Shown in pieces: positions 16,264-24,334 of a stretch of DNA of 64,000 bases. Source of the stretch: Hymenobacter sp. YC55 (GTDB lineage: Bacteria; Bacteroidota; Bacteroidia; Cytophagales; Hymenobacteraceae); the NCBI RefSeq assembly GCF_029433095.1, contig NZ_JARNTX010000002.1, positions 62,001 through 126,000 of the forward strand, read 5' to 3'. Below the pieces are notes generated by a model. That model saw only the letters and a program-made list of their open reading frames with translations. It searched no databases and was not told the origin of the DNA. The position numbers and the translations under genes were made by a program. The stretch's first letter is position 1. The number at the start of each line of letters is the position of its first letter.

Positions 16264-16650
16264 TTAGCGTGGACCATACACTTTCAGCAGTAGCTCATTG
16301 TAAGCCTCTAGCAGGGAAATATACTTGGTTTGGAGGGTCATGAGCTGTTTAACACAGTCTTGCTCAGGCTGCTGTAACGGCACACTACGTTGCGTTACAC
16401 TCTGTAAAGGTGTAACAGGAGCAGCAGATGATACAAATGGTAGAGGCGCCTGTTGTAACGCCGTAAAGTCATTGGAAAAATCGTGTCCAATTATATCACC
16501 AACACGAGTTACAAAGGTGTAATCAAGTGTCTCTTCCTTGAATTTACGATATATAGTAGGACGTGTAATACCCAACTCATCTACGATACGGGTAATAGAA
16601 ATACCGCTGTTTTTGATGGCTTCTTGCAGTATTTGACCCTGATGCGACAT
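16264..16650 (-). CDS. small helix-turn-helix DNA-binding protein
   Basis: The start MSHQGQILQEAIKNSG gives 128 residues; an upstream in-frame extension lacks conserved character. Residues 8 to 45 form a helix-turn-helix with SITRIVDELGITRPTIYRKF, followed by LDYTFVTRVGDIIGHDFSND, a pattern common in small Bacteroidota HTH proteins of unknown role. The C terminus ends in a coiled-coil-like helix (CVKQLMTLQTKYISLLEAYN) that may dimerise. The gene and its upstream region hold eight TGTAAC or GTTACA words, suggesting self-recognition, and a parS site abuts its 3' end. Function unknown. Confidence 0.75.
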   Translation of the reverse strand: MSHQGQILQEAIKNSGISITRIVDELGITRPTIYRKFKEETLDYTFVTRVGDIIGHDFSNDFTALQQAPLPFVSSAAPVTPLQSVTQRSVPLQQPEQDCVKQLMTLQTKYISLLEAYNELLLKVYGPR

Positions 16651-16813
16651 GATTTGAGTTGATGTAAAACGAGATTGTAAATATGACACTTCTGTACGGA
16701 ACAACAAAACAAGTCCTGTAAATAGTGATACGATACGCAACGTGTAACATCATACAATAGTTACAAGTGTAATACACTTTACAATGTCAAGCGTAACATT
16801 TACGTCCGTTACA
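16373..16813. promoter_or_regulatory. array of TGTAAC/GTTACA words in and upstream of the HTH gene
   Basis: Exact words start at 16373, 16394, 16411, 16454, 16508, 16743, 16760 and 16808, with near copies at 16792 and elsewhere. Two pairs have the same 17-base centre spacing: GTTACA-N11-TGTAAC within the gene and TGTAAC-N11-GTTACA upstream of its ATG. The upstream pair is a natural operator candidate for autoregulation. Uniform-base arithmetic predicts about 0.2 such words in this length. Confidence 0.55.
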
Positions 16814-16853
16814 TTAGTGTACACTGTACTGTGGACAGTTCAAGCAAAACGCG

Positions 16854-16991
16854 CTATACAGCGAATCGAGCACGCTTTTCTTTATTGTTACGCTCCTGAA
16901 CACCCATTTCTTGGTAAGTGAGTTGCCTAAGCACAAAGGCAACAGTGCCGGCTTCGCTGAGCAGTAGATAGTGAATGATGTTGCGAGCCAT
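16854..16991 (-). CDS. possible 45-aa peptide
   Basis: A frame starting MARNIIHYLLLSEAGTVAFV and ending in a basic tail NNKEKRARFAV has a hydrophobic then charged layout. No family is recognised and no promoter is visible. It lies upstream of the HTH gene in a gene-poor stretch and may be chance. Confidence 0.2.
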   Translation of the reverse strand: MARNIIHYLLLSEAGTVAFVLRQLTYQEMGVQERNNKEKRARFAV

Positions 16992-17164
16992 GAACAGGCA
17001 GACTTATGCCTTCATTACGATTAACGCTCAATGGCAGAGCTGGCTAGTAGATGGGCTAAATAATTGGGAAGTAGTACCTCATGTTATCGAGTTGTAATAG
17101 CCGATATCTGTAGACTAGCTTACTCGCATTCCGAGGCGCACGCGTAAGCCGAACAGACGTACTT

Positions 17165-17488
17165 CTACCCTCTACCCTGTGCACACCAATTCGTGATTTG
17201 GCGCTCGTATGCTGCGTCTAAATTCCAGGGTTGCTGGGTGCTTTTCAAGGCCTGCTTCATCCTCCGCTGACATGGGTAAAGGTTACCTTCATAGATGGTG
17301 TGATGCTTGCGAAGGAGGCGCCAATTAAGCATCAGCAAGTCGGGGCTCGATGCCAATTTTGTCAGCAGCAGCTTGCTCTTGATCGGCTCTTGAAAGGTCT
17401 CCAAACGAGTGGTCTCGAAGACCGTGTCCAACCAGGTATACCTGCCAAATACGGACGACTGGAACCCGCCAAACTGCTTATAGAAACG
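17165..17488 (-). pseudogene. possible decayed gene, no recognised family
   Basis: An open frame of about 108 codons with no ATG near its upstream end reads as ordinary soluble protein (FYKQFGGFQSSVFGRYTW, then LLLTKLASSPDLLMLNWRLL). Only TTG could start it. The opposite strand is also open over most of this span, so chance is a real alternative. The surrounding kilobase between the HTH gene and DUF2939 holds no intact gene and looks like eroded DNA. Confidence 0.2.
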
Positions 17489-17755
17489 TTAATGATGAAG
17501 GCTGACTAGGAAGCCCACTCACCGTTTTAGCGAGACTATTTGCTCTAGTTTCCGATTGAAGCACCATCCAACCTTACCATCTTGATAGTCTGTGTAGAGA
17601 CGAAGAGCTACTTAAGCTTAAGCCGGAACAACGTTGCTGTGCCAGGCGCCACATGTAGTACAGCTGTATACTCCTGAGGGTAGCATAAGCAGAAGCCCGA
17701 AGGAAGAAACCGGTATTTTAGAGGCTAGAAATTCTACTTTACCCATGTTCTTACC

Positions 17756-18376
17756 ATGAAACGAATCATTCTATTGCTCTTAGTGGCGCTAGTAGCTGTG
17801 GGTGGCTACTTCTACTACCAGAGCTTGAAAGCAGGACCCAAGTATGCGCTAGTGCAAGTGGCCAACGCAGCACGCACCCACGACATGGCCACCTTCGAGC
17901 GCTATGTTGATGTGAACAGCGTGACGGGCAATCTGGTGGATCAAGTAGCAAACCAAGGGTCATCGCTCGGGCTGCTTAATCCGGGAGGGCTGACTTTCAA
18001 AAGTGCTTTACGAATGCTAAAGCCTCAGCTGACGCAAGTAGTCCGGAAGGAGGTGCAGCAATTCGTTGAAACCGGTTCGTTGCAGAGAGCAGCTAACGCA
18101 GCTGCCTCCAAGGGCATGATGAATATCTCGCTGGCAGGTCTTGCGGGCAAAGTGGCAAGTCCCGACAGCAAGTTCAAGGACGTGAAATACGTGAAGGAGG
18201 AGGGCGAGCAAGCACTAGTCGGTATTGAGTTCACGCAACCTAAATACGACACGACCATGGTGGTGGAACTGAAAATGCTCAACCGCGGCGACCATTGGCA
18301 GGTAACAGAAATAACAAACACCGGCGACTTGCTTAAGCAGGTAGCGCGGCTAGAAAAGCAACGGCTATTAAGATAA
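17756..18376 (+). CDS. DUF2939 family exported protein
   Basis: The 206-residue protein opens with a signal anchor (MKRIILLLLVALVAVGGYFY) and then the DUF2939 pattern GPKYALVQVANAARTHDMA and FERYVDVNSVTGNLVDQV, which resembles small periplasmic alpha+beta domains. The later part has KYDTTMVVELKMLNRGDHWQ. Function is unknown across the family. It converges on the PLDc_N gene through a shared terminator. Confidence 0.8.
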   Translation: MKRIILLLLVALVAVGGYFYYQSLKAGPKYALVQVANAARTHDMATFERYVDVNSVTGNLVDQVANQGSSLGLLNPGGLTFKSALRMLKPQLTQVVRKEVQQFVETGSLQRAANAAASKGMMNISLAGLAGKVASPDSKFKDVKYVKEEGEQALVGIEFTQPKYDTTMVVELKMLNRGDHWQVTEITNTGDLLKQVARLEKQRLLR

Positions 18377-18426
18377 CTAGCGCAAAGCTGGCAGAGACCG
18401 AAGACTGTCAGTTTCATCAGAGTTTA

Positions 18427-18484
18427 CTCATTCAAGACAAAGCCCCTCACCGCTGTTGCAGTGAGGGGCTTTGTCTTGAATGAG
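18427..18484. terminator. bidirectional terminator between convergent genes
   Basis: Perfect 24-base arms flank a 10-base loop (left arm ends GCCCCTCAC, right arm begins GTGAGGGGC). It lies between the DUF2939 gene and the PLDc_N gene, serving both directions. Confidence 0.85.
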
Positions 18485-18498
18485 CCTTTAGAGGTATG

Positions 18499-18789
18499 CT
18501 ATACCACTCCCGTATTGGAGTTGCCACGGCCGGCAAACAGGTAGTAGATGATTAGTCCGCCCAATGGGAAGAAGAAAATAATAGCGGCCCAGAGTAGCTT
18601 CTTGCCAATAGTCCAAGGCTGCTTGAAAACGTCAATCAGAGCCAATACATCCAGCGCTAAAAGGACGAAGCCCCAAAGGCTAAGGCCGCCTCTGCTGTTG
18701 AAACGGCTACAGGCGCTAGTTGTGAGGGTAAGCGCAAGCATCGGCGCAATTACTGCAAATCGGTTTAGATAAGGTGCGAGTTTGTTCAT
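18499..18789 (-). CDS. PLDc_N (phospholipase D nuclease N-terminal) membrane protein
   Basis: The 96-residue product starting MNKLAPYLNRF has a first hydrophobic segment ending in a possible lipobox (LTLTTSAC), then WGFVLLALDVLALIDVFKQP and KLLWAAIIFFFPLGGLIIYY, the two-helix PLDc_N pattern seen in cardiolipin synthase N termini and in stand-alone small proteins. Function of the stand-alone form is unknown. Confidence 0.8.
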   Translation of the reverse strand: MNKLAPYLNRFAVIAPMLALTLTTSACSRFNSRGGLSLWGFVLLALDVLALIDVFKQPWTIGKKLLWAAIIFFFPLGGLIIYYLFAGRGNSNTGVV

Positions 18790-18881
18790 GGGAGTCGGGA
18801 GTGAGTTGGTTTGCGAGTTTTCTACGCACAACTCCCGGAATAGATATAGAACACGACCTATAATAATTATAACTAATTGAT

Positions 18882-19535
18882 TTACAGAATATTGCCTAAA
18901 TAAACACGCACTTGTTGAAGAAACGCAAGGCCCGATTGCGGAATAAGCACCAAGCCGAGCAGTATCCCGAACAAAGCGCCATAGAAGTGCGCGTCGTGGT
19001 TGATATTGTCGCCCCGACGGCGACCTTGGAAATAGGAATACGCCAAGTATAGGAAGCCAAACAGAAAGGGTTGGATTGGAATAGGCAGTGGGAAAATGAT
19101 GATACCACCTCCACCTTTAGCCACTGGGTAGAACAAGATACTGGCAAACAGCACCGACGATACGCCGCCCGAGGCCCCAAGGCTGCGGTAAGCCGGGTCG
19201 TGGCGGTGGCGGAAATAAGTGGGAATGTCTGACAGAATGATGCCACCTATATACAGCAGCAGGAAACAAGCAATGCCGGTACGCAAGCCATACGTGCTGG
19301 CAAACTCAGCTAATACGGCCGGACTGAAAGAGTAGAACGCAAACAGGTTGAAGCCCAGATGCACGAAATCGGCGTGCAGAAAACCGGAGGTAAGAAACCG
19401 GTACCACTCGCCACGCTGCGACACGAGGTAAGGGCTGAAGATCCACTTCTCCATTAGCTCCCGATTAGACCAAGCGTACATAGAAATACCAGCCGTCAGG
19501 GCTATCAGAATCAGGGCAGGGTTAATGAAGGGCAT
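18882..19535 (-). CDS. rhomboid-family intramembrane serine protease
   Basis: The 217-residue membrane protein has six or so hydrophobic helices and rhomboid hallmarks: EWYRFLTSGFLHADFVHLGF with the family's HxxxHLxxN-like pattern, the serine motif GASGGVSSVLF (Ser122) and the histidine region NHDAHFYGALFG (His183). It should cleave single-pass substrates within the membrane. Substrates are unknown. Confidence 0.9.
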   Translation of the reverse strand: MPFINPALILIALTAGISMYAWSNRELMEKWIFSPYLVSQRGEWYRFLTSGFLHADFVHLGFNLFAFYSFSPAVLAEFASTYGLRTGIACFLLLYIGGIILSDIPTYFRHRHDPAYRSLGASGGVSSVLFASILFYPVAKGGGGIIIFPLPIPIQPFLFGFLYLAYSYFQGRRRGDNINHDAHFYGALFGILLGLVLIPQSGLAFLQQVRVYLGNIL

Positions 19536-19628
19536 TGACAGAAGCTTAGGAACGAGCAGAACAAGCTGCTGCTTGAATGTGTGAAGGTGCGGTGTACTGG
19601 TGACAGCAAGCTTTAAAACCCCTTTAGG

Positions 19629-20600
19629 CTACTGCTCACGGTCCATGAGTTGGAGAGCAAGCTGCAACAATGGTGCTTTGCGTGTTTCGGAGGCTTCTAC
19701 GCGCTGCAAATGCTGCAAGGCATCCTGGAAGTAGTCGTTGATGAGCGCTTCGGTCTGAGGGCGAATTTCGAGCTCATCGTAGAGGGTACGAATGGCATGC
19801 ACCTTTACTTCGGCACTCAGTACGGGCTGGCCGATGTGCCGCGCCAATACGGCCTGCTGCCGAGCATTGGCTTGCGCTTGGGCAGTGAGCAGCAAGAAGG
19901 TTTTCTTATCCGAGACAATATCGCCCCCAACGCGCTTGCCGAAAGTGGCAGCGTCGCCGTAAACGTCGAGTAGGTCGTCGCGGAGCTGGAAGGCCAAGCC
20001 GATGCCCACGCCGAACTGGCGCAGGTGGTCGGCGTCGGTGGTGCTGGCGCCGCCAAGCAGGGCGCCTAGCTCCAGCGCGAAGCCGAGGAGAACAGCTGTT
20101 TTCAGCCGAATCATATCCAGGTATTGCGCGATGCTGACTTCGGTTTCGGTTTCGAAATTCATGTCCCACTGCTGGCCCTCGCACACCTCGGCAGCGGTCT
20201 GGCTGAAGCGGCGCAGGATGGTAGGCAGCAGGTGAGCGGGCACGTCAAAGAACAACTCGTAAGCCCGCACCAGCATCACGTCGCCACTCAGGATGGCCAC
20301 GTTGGCGTTCCACTTTTCGTGCACCGTGGGCTGGCCGCGGCGTAGCGGAGCTTGGTCCATGATGTCGTCGTGGAGCAAGGTGAAGTTGTGGAATACCTCT
20401 ACGCCTAACGCGGGTTTGAGCACCGGGTCGAGGTCGTCGGTAAAGACGTGGGCGCCGAGCAGCGCAAGCAGCGGCCGGATGCGCTTGCCGCCAAGGGCCA
20501 TGATGTAGCGGATGGGCTCGTAGAGCGCCGAAGGCTGGTCGCCGTAGTGTAGACTATCGAGGCCAGTGGTGATCTTGTTGCTGAAGAAAGAAAGGTCCAC
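19629..20600 (-). CDS. polyprenyl diphosphate synthase (trans-isoprenyl synthase)
   Basis: The 323-residue enzyme carries the first Asp-rich motif HDDIMDQAPLRRGQPTVH (DDIMD at 78 to 82), the second LAFQLRDDLLDVYGD and GGKRIRPLLALL near the start. It condenses isopentenyl diphosphate onto allylic diphosphates for quinones, carotenoids or undecaprenyl chains. The residue five before the first motif is Phe73, which in this family favours shorter C15 to C20 products; this is an inference. Confidence 0.92.
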   Translation of the reverse strand: MDLSFFSNKITTGLDSLHYGDQPSALYEPIRYIMALGGKRIRPLLALLGAHVFTDDLDPVLKPALGVEVFHNFTLLHDDIMDQAPLRRGQPTVHEKWNANVAILSGDVMLVRAYELFFDVPAHLLPTILRRFSQTAAEVCEGQQWDMNFETETEVSIAQYLDMIRLKTAVLLGFALELGALLGGASTTDADHLRQFGVGIGLAFQLRDDLLDVYGDAATFGKRVGGDIVSDKKTFLLLTAQAQANARQQAVLARHIGQPVLSAEVKVHAIRTLYDELEIRPQTEALINDYFQDALQHLQRVEASETRKAPLLQLALQLMDREQ

Positions 20601-20680
20601 GGAAAAGCGGGTACGGTTCAGGTGGAAAGGTACGGAGGAGTGACTGAGAAGCTAAGTAAGCCACCGCAGAGCAACTAAAA

Positions 20681-20790
20681 ACGTCTGTCATCCTGAGCTT
20701 GCGAAGGACCTTATCATACTAGAACAAGACGTGACTACGATAGTCGTTCCAACAGGATAAGGTCCTTCGCAAGCTTAGGATGACAGACGT
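20681..20790. repeat. REP-like long inverted repeat, family B
   Basis: Two 35-base arms with one mismatch face each other over about 40 bases. Arms read GTCATCCTGAGCTTGCGAAG outward, then GACCTTATC. It fills the gap between the polyprenyl synthase and rnr genes. A sister copy lies near 31330. Confidence 0.8.
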
Positions 20791-20818
20791 TCAGGAAGGC
20801 GCTGCCCACATAAAACTT

Positions 20819-23332
20819 CTACCGCCGGCGCTTGCCTTTGTCCCCGCCGGGTCGGCCGCCGGAGCGGCCGTTGCTGCGCTCGGGGCGGTAGCCGCGGGGA
20901 GGACGGTTTTCGCGGCGCTCCTGCTGCTCGCGCTGCTTCACCGAATCGGGCCGGTTGTCTACCAGTTCAAAGTCGATGGTGCGGTCGAGCAGGTTGGCGG
21001 CCTTCACTACCACTTGCAGCTCATCGCCGAACTGGATGATGCGCTTGGTCCGCTGACCCACGATGCGGTAGTTGTCTTTGTCAAGCTCGAAGAAGTCGCC
21101 GGGAATCTCGCTCAGGCGCACCATGCCTTCGCACTTATTCTCCTCGATTTCCACGTACATGCCGCGCTCCGTGAGGCCCGACACCACGCCGGTGAACGTC
21201 TCGCCGATAACCTCCGACATGAACTCCACCTGCTTGTATTTGATGCTGGCCCGCTCGGCAGAAGCGGCTAGTTTCTCGCGCTCCGAAGAGTGCTTGCACT
21301 CTTCTTCCACCGGTCCCACCTCTACGTTCTTCCCGCCTTCGAGGTAGTGCTCGAGCAGACGGTGCGCCATCATATCGGGGTAACGACGGATGGGCGACGT
21401 GAAGTGCGAATAGTGGTCGAAGGCCAGACCGAAGTGGCCGAGCGGCTCGGTGGTGTAGATGGCCTTGCTCATGGTGCGCACGGCCAGCGTCTGAATCACG
21501 TTCTGCTCGGGGCGGCCCATTACTTCCGTCGAGAGGTCGTTGAGCTCGGTGCTGAGCTTCTTGGGGTTGCTCAGGTCGAGGTCGTGGCCGAATTTCTTAG
21601 CGAAGAGGGCGAAGGTTTGGAGGCGGTCCGGGTCGGGCGCTTCGTGCACACGGTATACCATGGTGAAGCGCGGCTTGCGGTTTTTGAGGCGAAACACAAA
21701 CTCAGCCACCTTACGATTGGCCAGCAGCATAAACTCCTCGATCATCTTGTGCGCGTCCTTGCGCTCCTTCACGTACACACCGAGCGGCTTGCCTTCGGCA
21801 TCAAGCTTGAACTTCACCTCTTGCGTTTCGAAGCTGATGGCACCTTGCTTGAAGCGCTTTGCGCATAGCTTCTTGGCGATGCTGTTCATGAGCTGAATCT
21901 CGGCGGTGTAGTCGGCTTCCAAGCCTTCAATCCGCTCCTGCGCTTCTTCGTAGGCAAAGCGTCGGTCGGAGTGGATAATAGTTTTGCCGAACCACGAATC
22001 GTACAGCTTACCGTTCTCGTCGAGCTCGAACACCGCCGAGAACGTCAGCTTGTCTTCGTTGGGCCGTAGCGAGCAAAGACCATTGGAGAGGCGTTCGGGC
22101 AGCATTGGAATCACGCGGTCCACGAGGTACACCGACGTGGCGCGGTGCTTGGCTTCACGCTCCAGCTCAGTCCCGGGCTTCACGTAGTGCGTCACGTCGG
22201 CGATGTGCACCCCAATTTCCCAATTGCCGTTTTCCAGCTTCTGAATGCTCAAGGCATCGTCGAAGTCCTTGGCATCGGCGGGGTCAATGGTAAAGGTGGT
22301 GATGTTGCGGAAGTCGCGGCGGCGGCTGATTTCGTCTTCTGAAATCTGGTCGGATATGGCTTCCGATTCCACTTCCACTTCGTGCGGAAACTCGAAAGGC
22401 AAGCCAAACTCAGCCATGATGGCGTTTATCTCGGCCTCGTTCGCGCCGGCTTGTCCGAAGCTGCGCACTACTTCCCCTACCGGCGAGTGGCCGGCGTCAT
22501 TGTCGGGGAATTCAGTGATGCGCACCAGCACCTTGTCGCCGTGGTTGGCTCCATGTAGGTTCTCGAACGGCACGAACACATCGAAGTACAGCTTGCGGTT
22601 GTCGGGCTTCACGAAGCCAATGCCGCCTTGCAATTGCAAGCGGCCTACCACCTCGGGACGTACGCGGTTGAGTACTTCTACCACGTCGCCGACAGGCCGG
22701 CCGTCGCGGGAGCCGCGCAGGCGCACACGCACGGTGTCGCCGTTCATGGCAAACTTCAGCCGGTCGGTAAATACGCGCACGTCACTTTCACTTTCCTCGC
22801 TGACAACGAAAGCAAAGTTGTCGGTGGCCAACGCTACGGTACCCGTGATAGTGTCGCCGCCGCTGTCTTGTCGGCGCCGGGTTTCGGGCCGCAATTCATC
22901 GGAAGGGAAGTCGAAGCCCGCTCCGCGGCGGCGGTGCACAACGGGGTCGTTGCCGAACTCGGCTTGCACCGAGCGGGCAGGCTTGGCAGGCACGGGCGTG
23001 TTATCGTCGTGGCGGCGTTTTTTGCTGCTAGCAGGCACCGTAGCGCGCGCAGCAGCCTCCGGGTCGGTCAGGCGGTATTCGTCGTTGGAGACGAGCGTGA
23101 GTATGCCGGAGTTCTTTAGCTCGCGCAGGTGGGCAAACACCACTTCGCGCTGCTCTTTGGTAGTGACGCCGAGGCGCCGGGAGAGTTGGCGATATGCAAC
23201 AACCTCCGTGGGTCTATCGGTGAATATGCGGTAGACCTGGTCTTTGGTTACCGTGATAGGAGCAGCCTGTTCGCTGCGGGCTGCCTTCGCGCGAGGGGCG
23301 CGGGGGGCGGCGGTTTCGTCTTTTCTTTTCAT
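20819..23332 (-). CDS. rnr: ribonuclease R
   Basis: The start MKRKDETAA gives 837 residues; an upstream extension lacks homology. Order is basic, low-complexity N terminus, winged-helix region, cold-shock domains, then the RNB catalytic core with TIDPADAKDFDDALS (about 348 to 362), CSLRPNEDKLTFSA and FTSPIRRYPDMMAHRLL, and a C-terminal S1 domain (FTGVVSGLTERGMYVEIE) with a basic Arg-rich tail. RNase R degrades structured RNA 3' to 5'. Confidence 0.95.
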   Translation of the reverse strand: MKRKDETAAPRAPRAKAARSEQAAPITVTKDQVYRIFTDRPTEVVAYRQLSRRLGVTTKEQREVVFAHLRELKNSGILTLVSNDEYRLTDPEAAARATVPASSKKRRHDDNTPVPAKPARSVQAEFGNDPVVHRRRGAGFDFPSDELRPETRRRQDSGGDTITGTVALATDNFAFVVSEESESDVRVFTDRLKFAMNGDTVRVRLRGSRDGRPVGDVVEVLNRVRPEVVGRLQLQGGIGFVKPDNRKLYFDVFVPFENLHGANHGDKVLVRITEFPDNDAGHSPVGEVVRSFGQAGANEAEINAIMAEFGLPFEFPHEVEVESEAISDQISEDEISRRRDFRNITTFTIDPADAKDFDDALSIQKLENGNWEIGVHIADVTHYVKPGTELEREAKHRATSVYLVDRVIPMLPERLSNGLCSLRPNEDKLTFSAVFELDENGKLYDSWFGKTIIHSDRRFAYEEAQERIEGLEADYTAEIQLMNSIAKKLCAKRFKQGAISFETQEVKFKLDAEGKPLGVYVKERKDAHKMIEEFMLLANRKVAEFVFRLKNRKPRFTMVYRVHEAPDPDRLQTFALFAKKFGHDLDLSNPKKLSTELNDLSTEVMGRPEQNVIQTLAVRTMSKAIYTTEPLGHFGLAFDHYSHFTSPIRRYPDMMAHRLLEHYLEGGKNVEVGPVEEECKHSSEREKLAASAERASIKYKQVEFMSEVIGETFTGVVSGLTERGMYVEIEENKCEGMVRLSEIPGDFFELDKDNYRIVGQRTKRIIQFGDELQVVVKAANLLDRTIDFELVDNRPDSVKQREQQERRENRPPRGYRPERSNGRSGGRPGGDKGKRRR

Positions 23333-23525
23333 CAGAAAATAAAGGCCGCCAGGGGTTGTCGTTTTCTCAGGCGGCGGGGTGATAGAAGGAAAGTCAGCCG
23401 GATTAGCGACTTTCCAAGGTGAATGTACTTGGCCCAATGCCAGCGTCAGTAGCTGACTATTCGGGCTTCAAGAAGATAATACGGAATATATCCGCAAATA
23501 ACTATTTCAGGCCGGAAAAGCACTG

Positions 23526-24272
23526 TTAGGGATTTACGACGACCAACTGCTTTAACACCGTTTCGCCGAAATCAGTTACATCCCACTCTTTTAAATCTGA
23601 AACCTGCCCGTCGCCAACTTCCACTACTACCCATTTACCCGCCACCAGTTGCGCCACATCTAGCGAGTAAAAAAGACGGGGCGCTAGCCGGGCCAGCACG
23701 GGTCGTAGGGCAGTAGGCAGTTCCACACTGTGGGCTCCGTAGGCTACTCCTGCTACCACAAAAAACCGCCGCTCCGAGTTCGGCATTAGCTCTGCAAACT
23801 CTCGCACAAATAGCACTTCGTCGGCGGGCACCTGATGCTTTTCATGTAGCCGAATGTACTGCGCTTCCGAAGCCACCATAGAATCGGCGCCAAACGACTT
23901 AACTAGTCCTTTCACAAAATAGCGCTGGCCGGCCTTGAAATCTGGCGCGACACCAGCGGGCTGAAACCAACTCGGAAACGTGTATTCTGCTATCTGATCG
24001 TACCAGCCCGTAGCCTGGTGCGACGCTTGATACTGTGCTGTGCTGACGCGCAAAGAGGTTAGTTGCTCCAAGGCTTCGTACTCAGTTGCCGAAAGCATCC
24101 AGCCCCGATAAAGCGTGGGAGCAGTTGTGAGCTGGCGCGGGAAAAGCCGGCCGGTTGCCTCGTCGAAGAGAGTAAGTTCTATCCCATTATTGAGCCCCCA
24201 TTGGTACTCCGGCTCCCACAAAGGGTCAACGGTTTGGGGCTCGTAAGGCAAAGATGGGTAGACGATACGCAT
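23526..24272 (-). CDS. ATP-grasp domain protein (DUF4343-like)
   Basis: The 248-residue protein has an ATP-grasp layout: ALEQLTSLRVSTAQYQASHQ then RYFVKGLVKSFGADSMVA, DEVLFVREFAEL and a C-terminal WVVVEVGDGQVSDLKEW, where E-V-G-D-G supplies the metal ligands of the ATP-grasp active site. Such proteins ligate an acid to an amine or thiol. The substrate is unknown. It lies just downstream of the fused ABC ATPase gene, with a small hairpin between. Confidence 0.75.
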   Translation of the reverse strand: MRIVYPSLPYEPQTVDPLWEPEYQWGLNNGIELTLFDEATGRLFPRQLTTAPTLYRGWMLSATEYEALEQLTSLRVSTAQYQASHQATGWYDQIAEYTFPSWFQPAGVAPDFKAGQRYFVKGLVKSFGADSMVASEAQYIRLHEKHQVPADEVLFVREFAELMPNSERRFFVVAGVAYGAHSVELPTALRPVLARLAPRLFYSLDVAQLVAGKWVVVEVGDGQVSDLKEWDVTDFGETVLKQLVVVNP

Positions 24273-24334
24273 AGAAGATGTTGCTGGCTTTGGGAGCCGT
24301 TAGGCAACTGTAGCACGAAGCTCCGGCTTCGGCG

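Noticed and set aside
17231..17509. 92-codon plus-strand frame
   Set aside because: It overlaps an equally open minus frame and shows no family pattern; neither can be chosen over the other with confidence.
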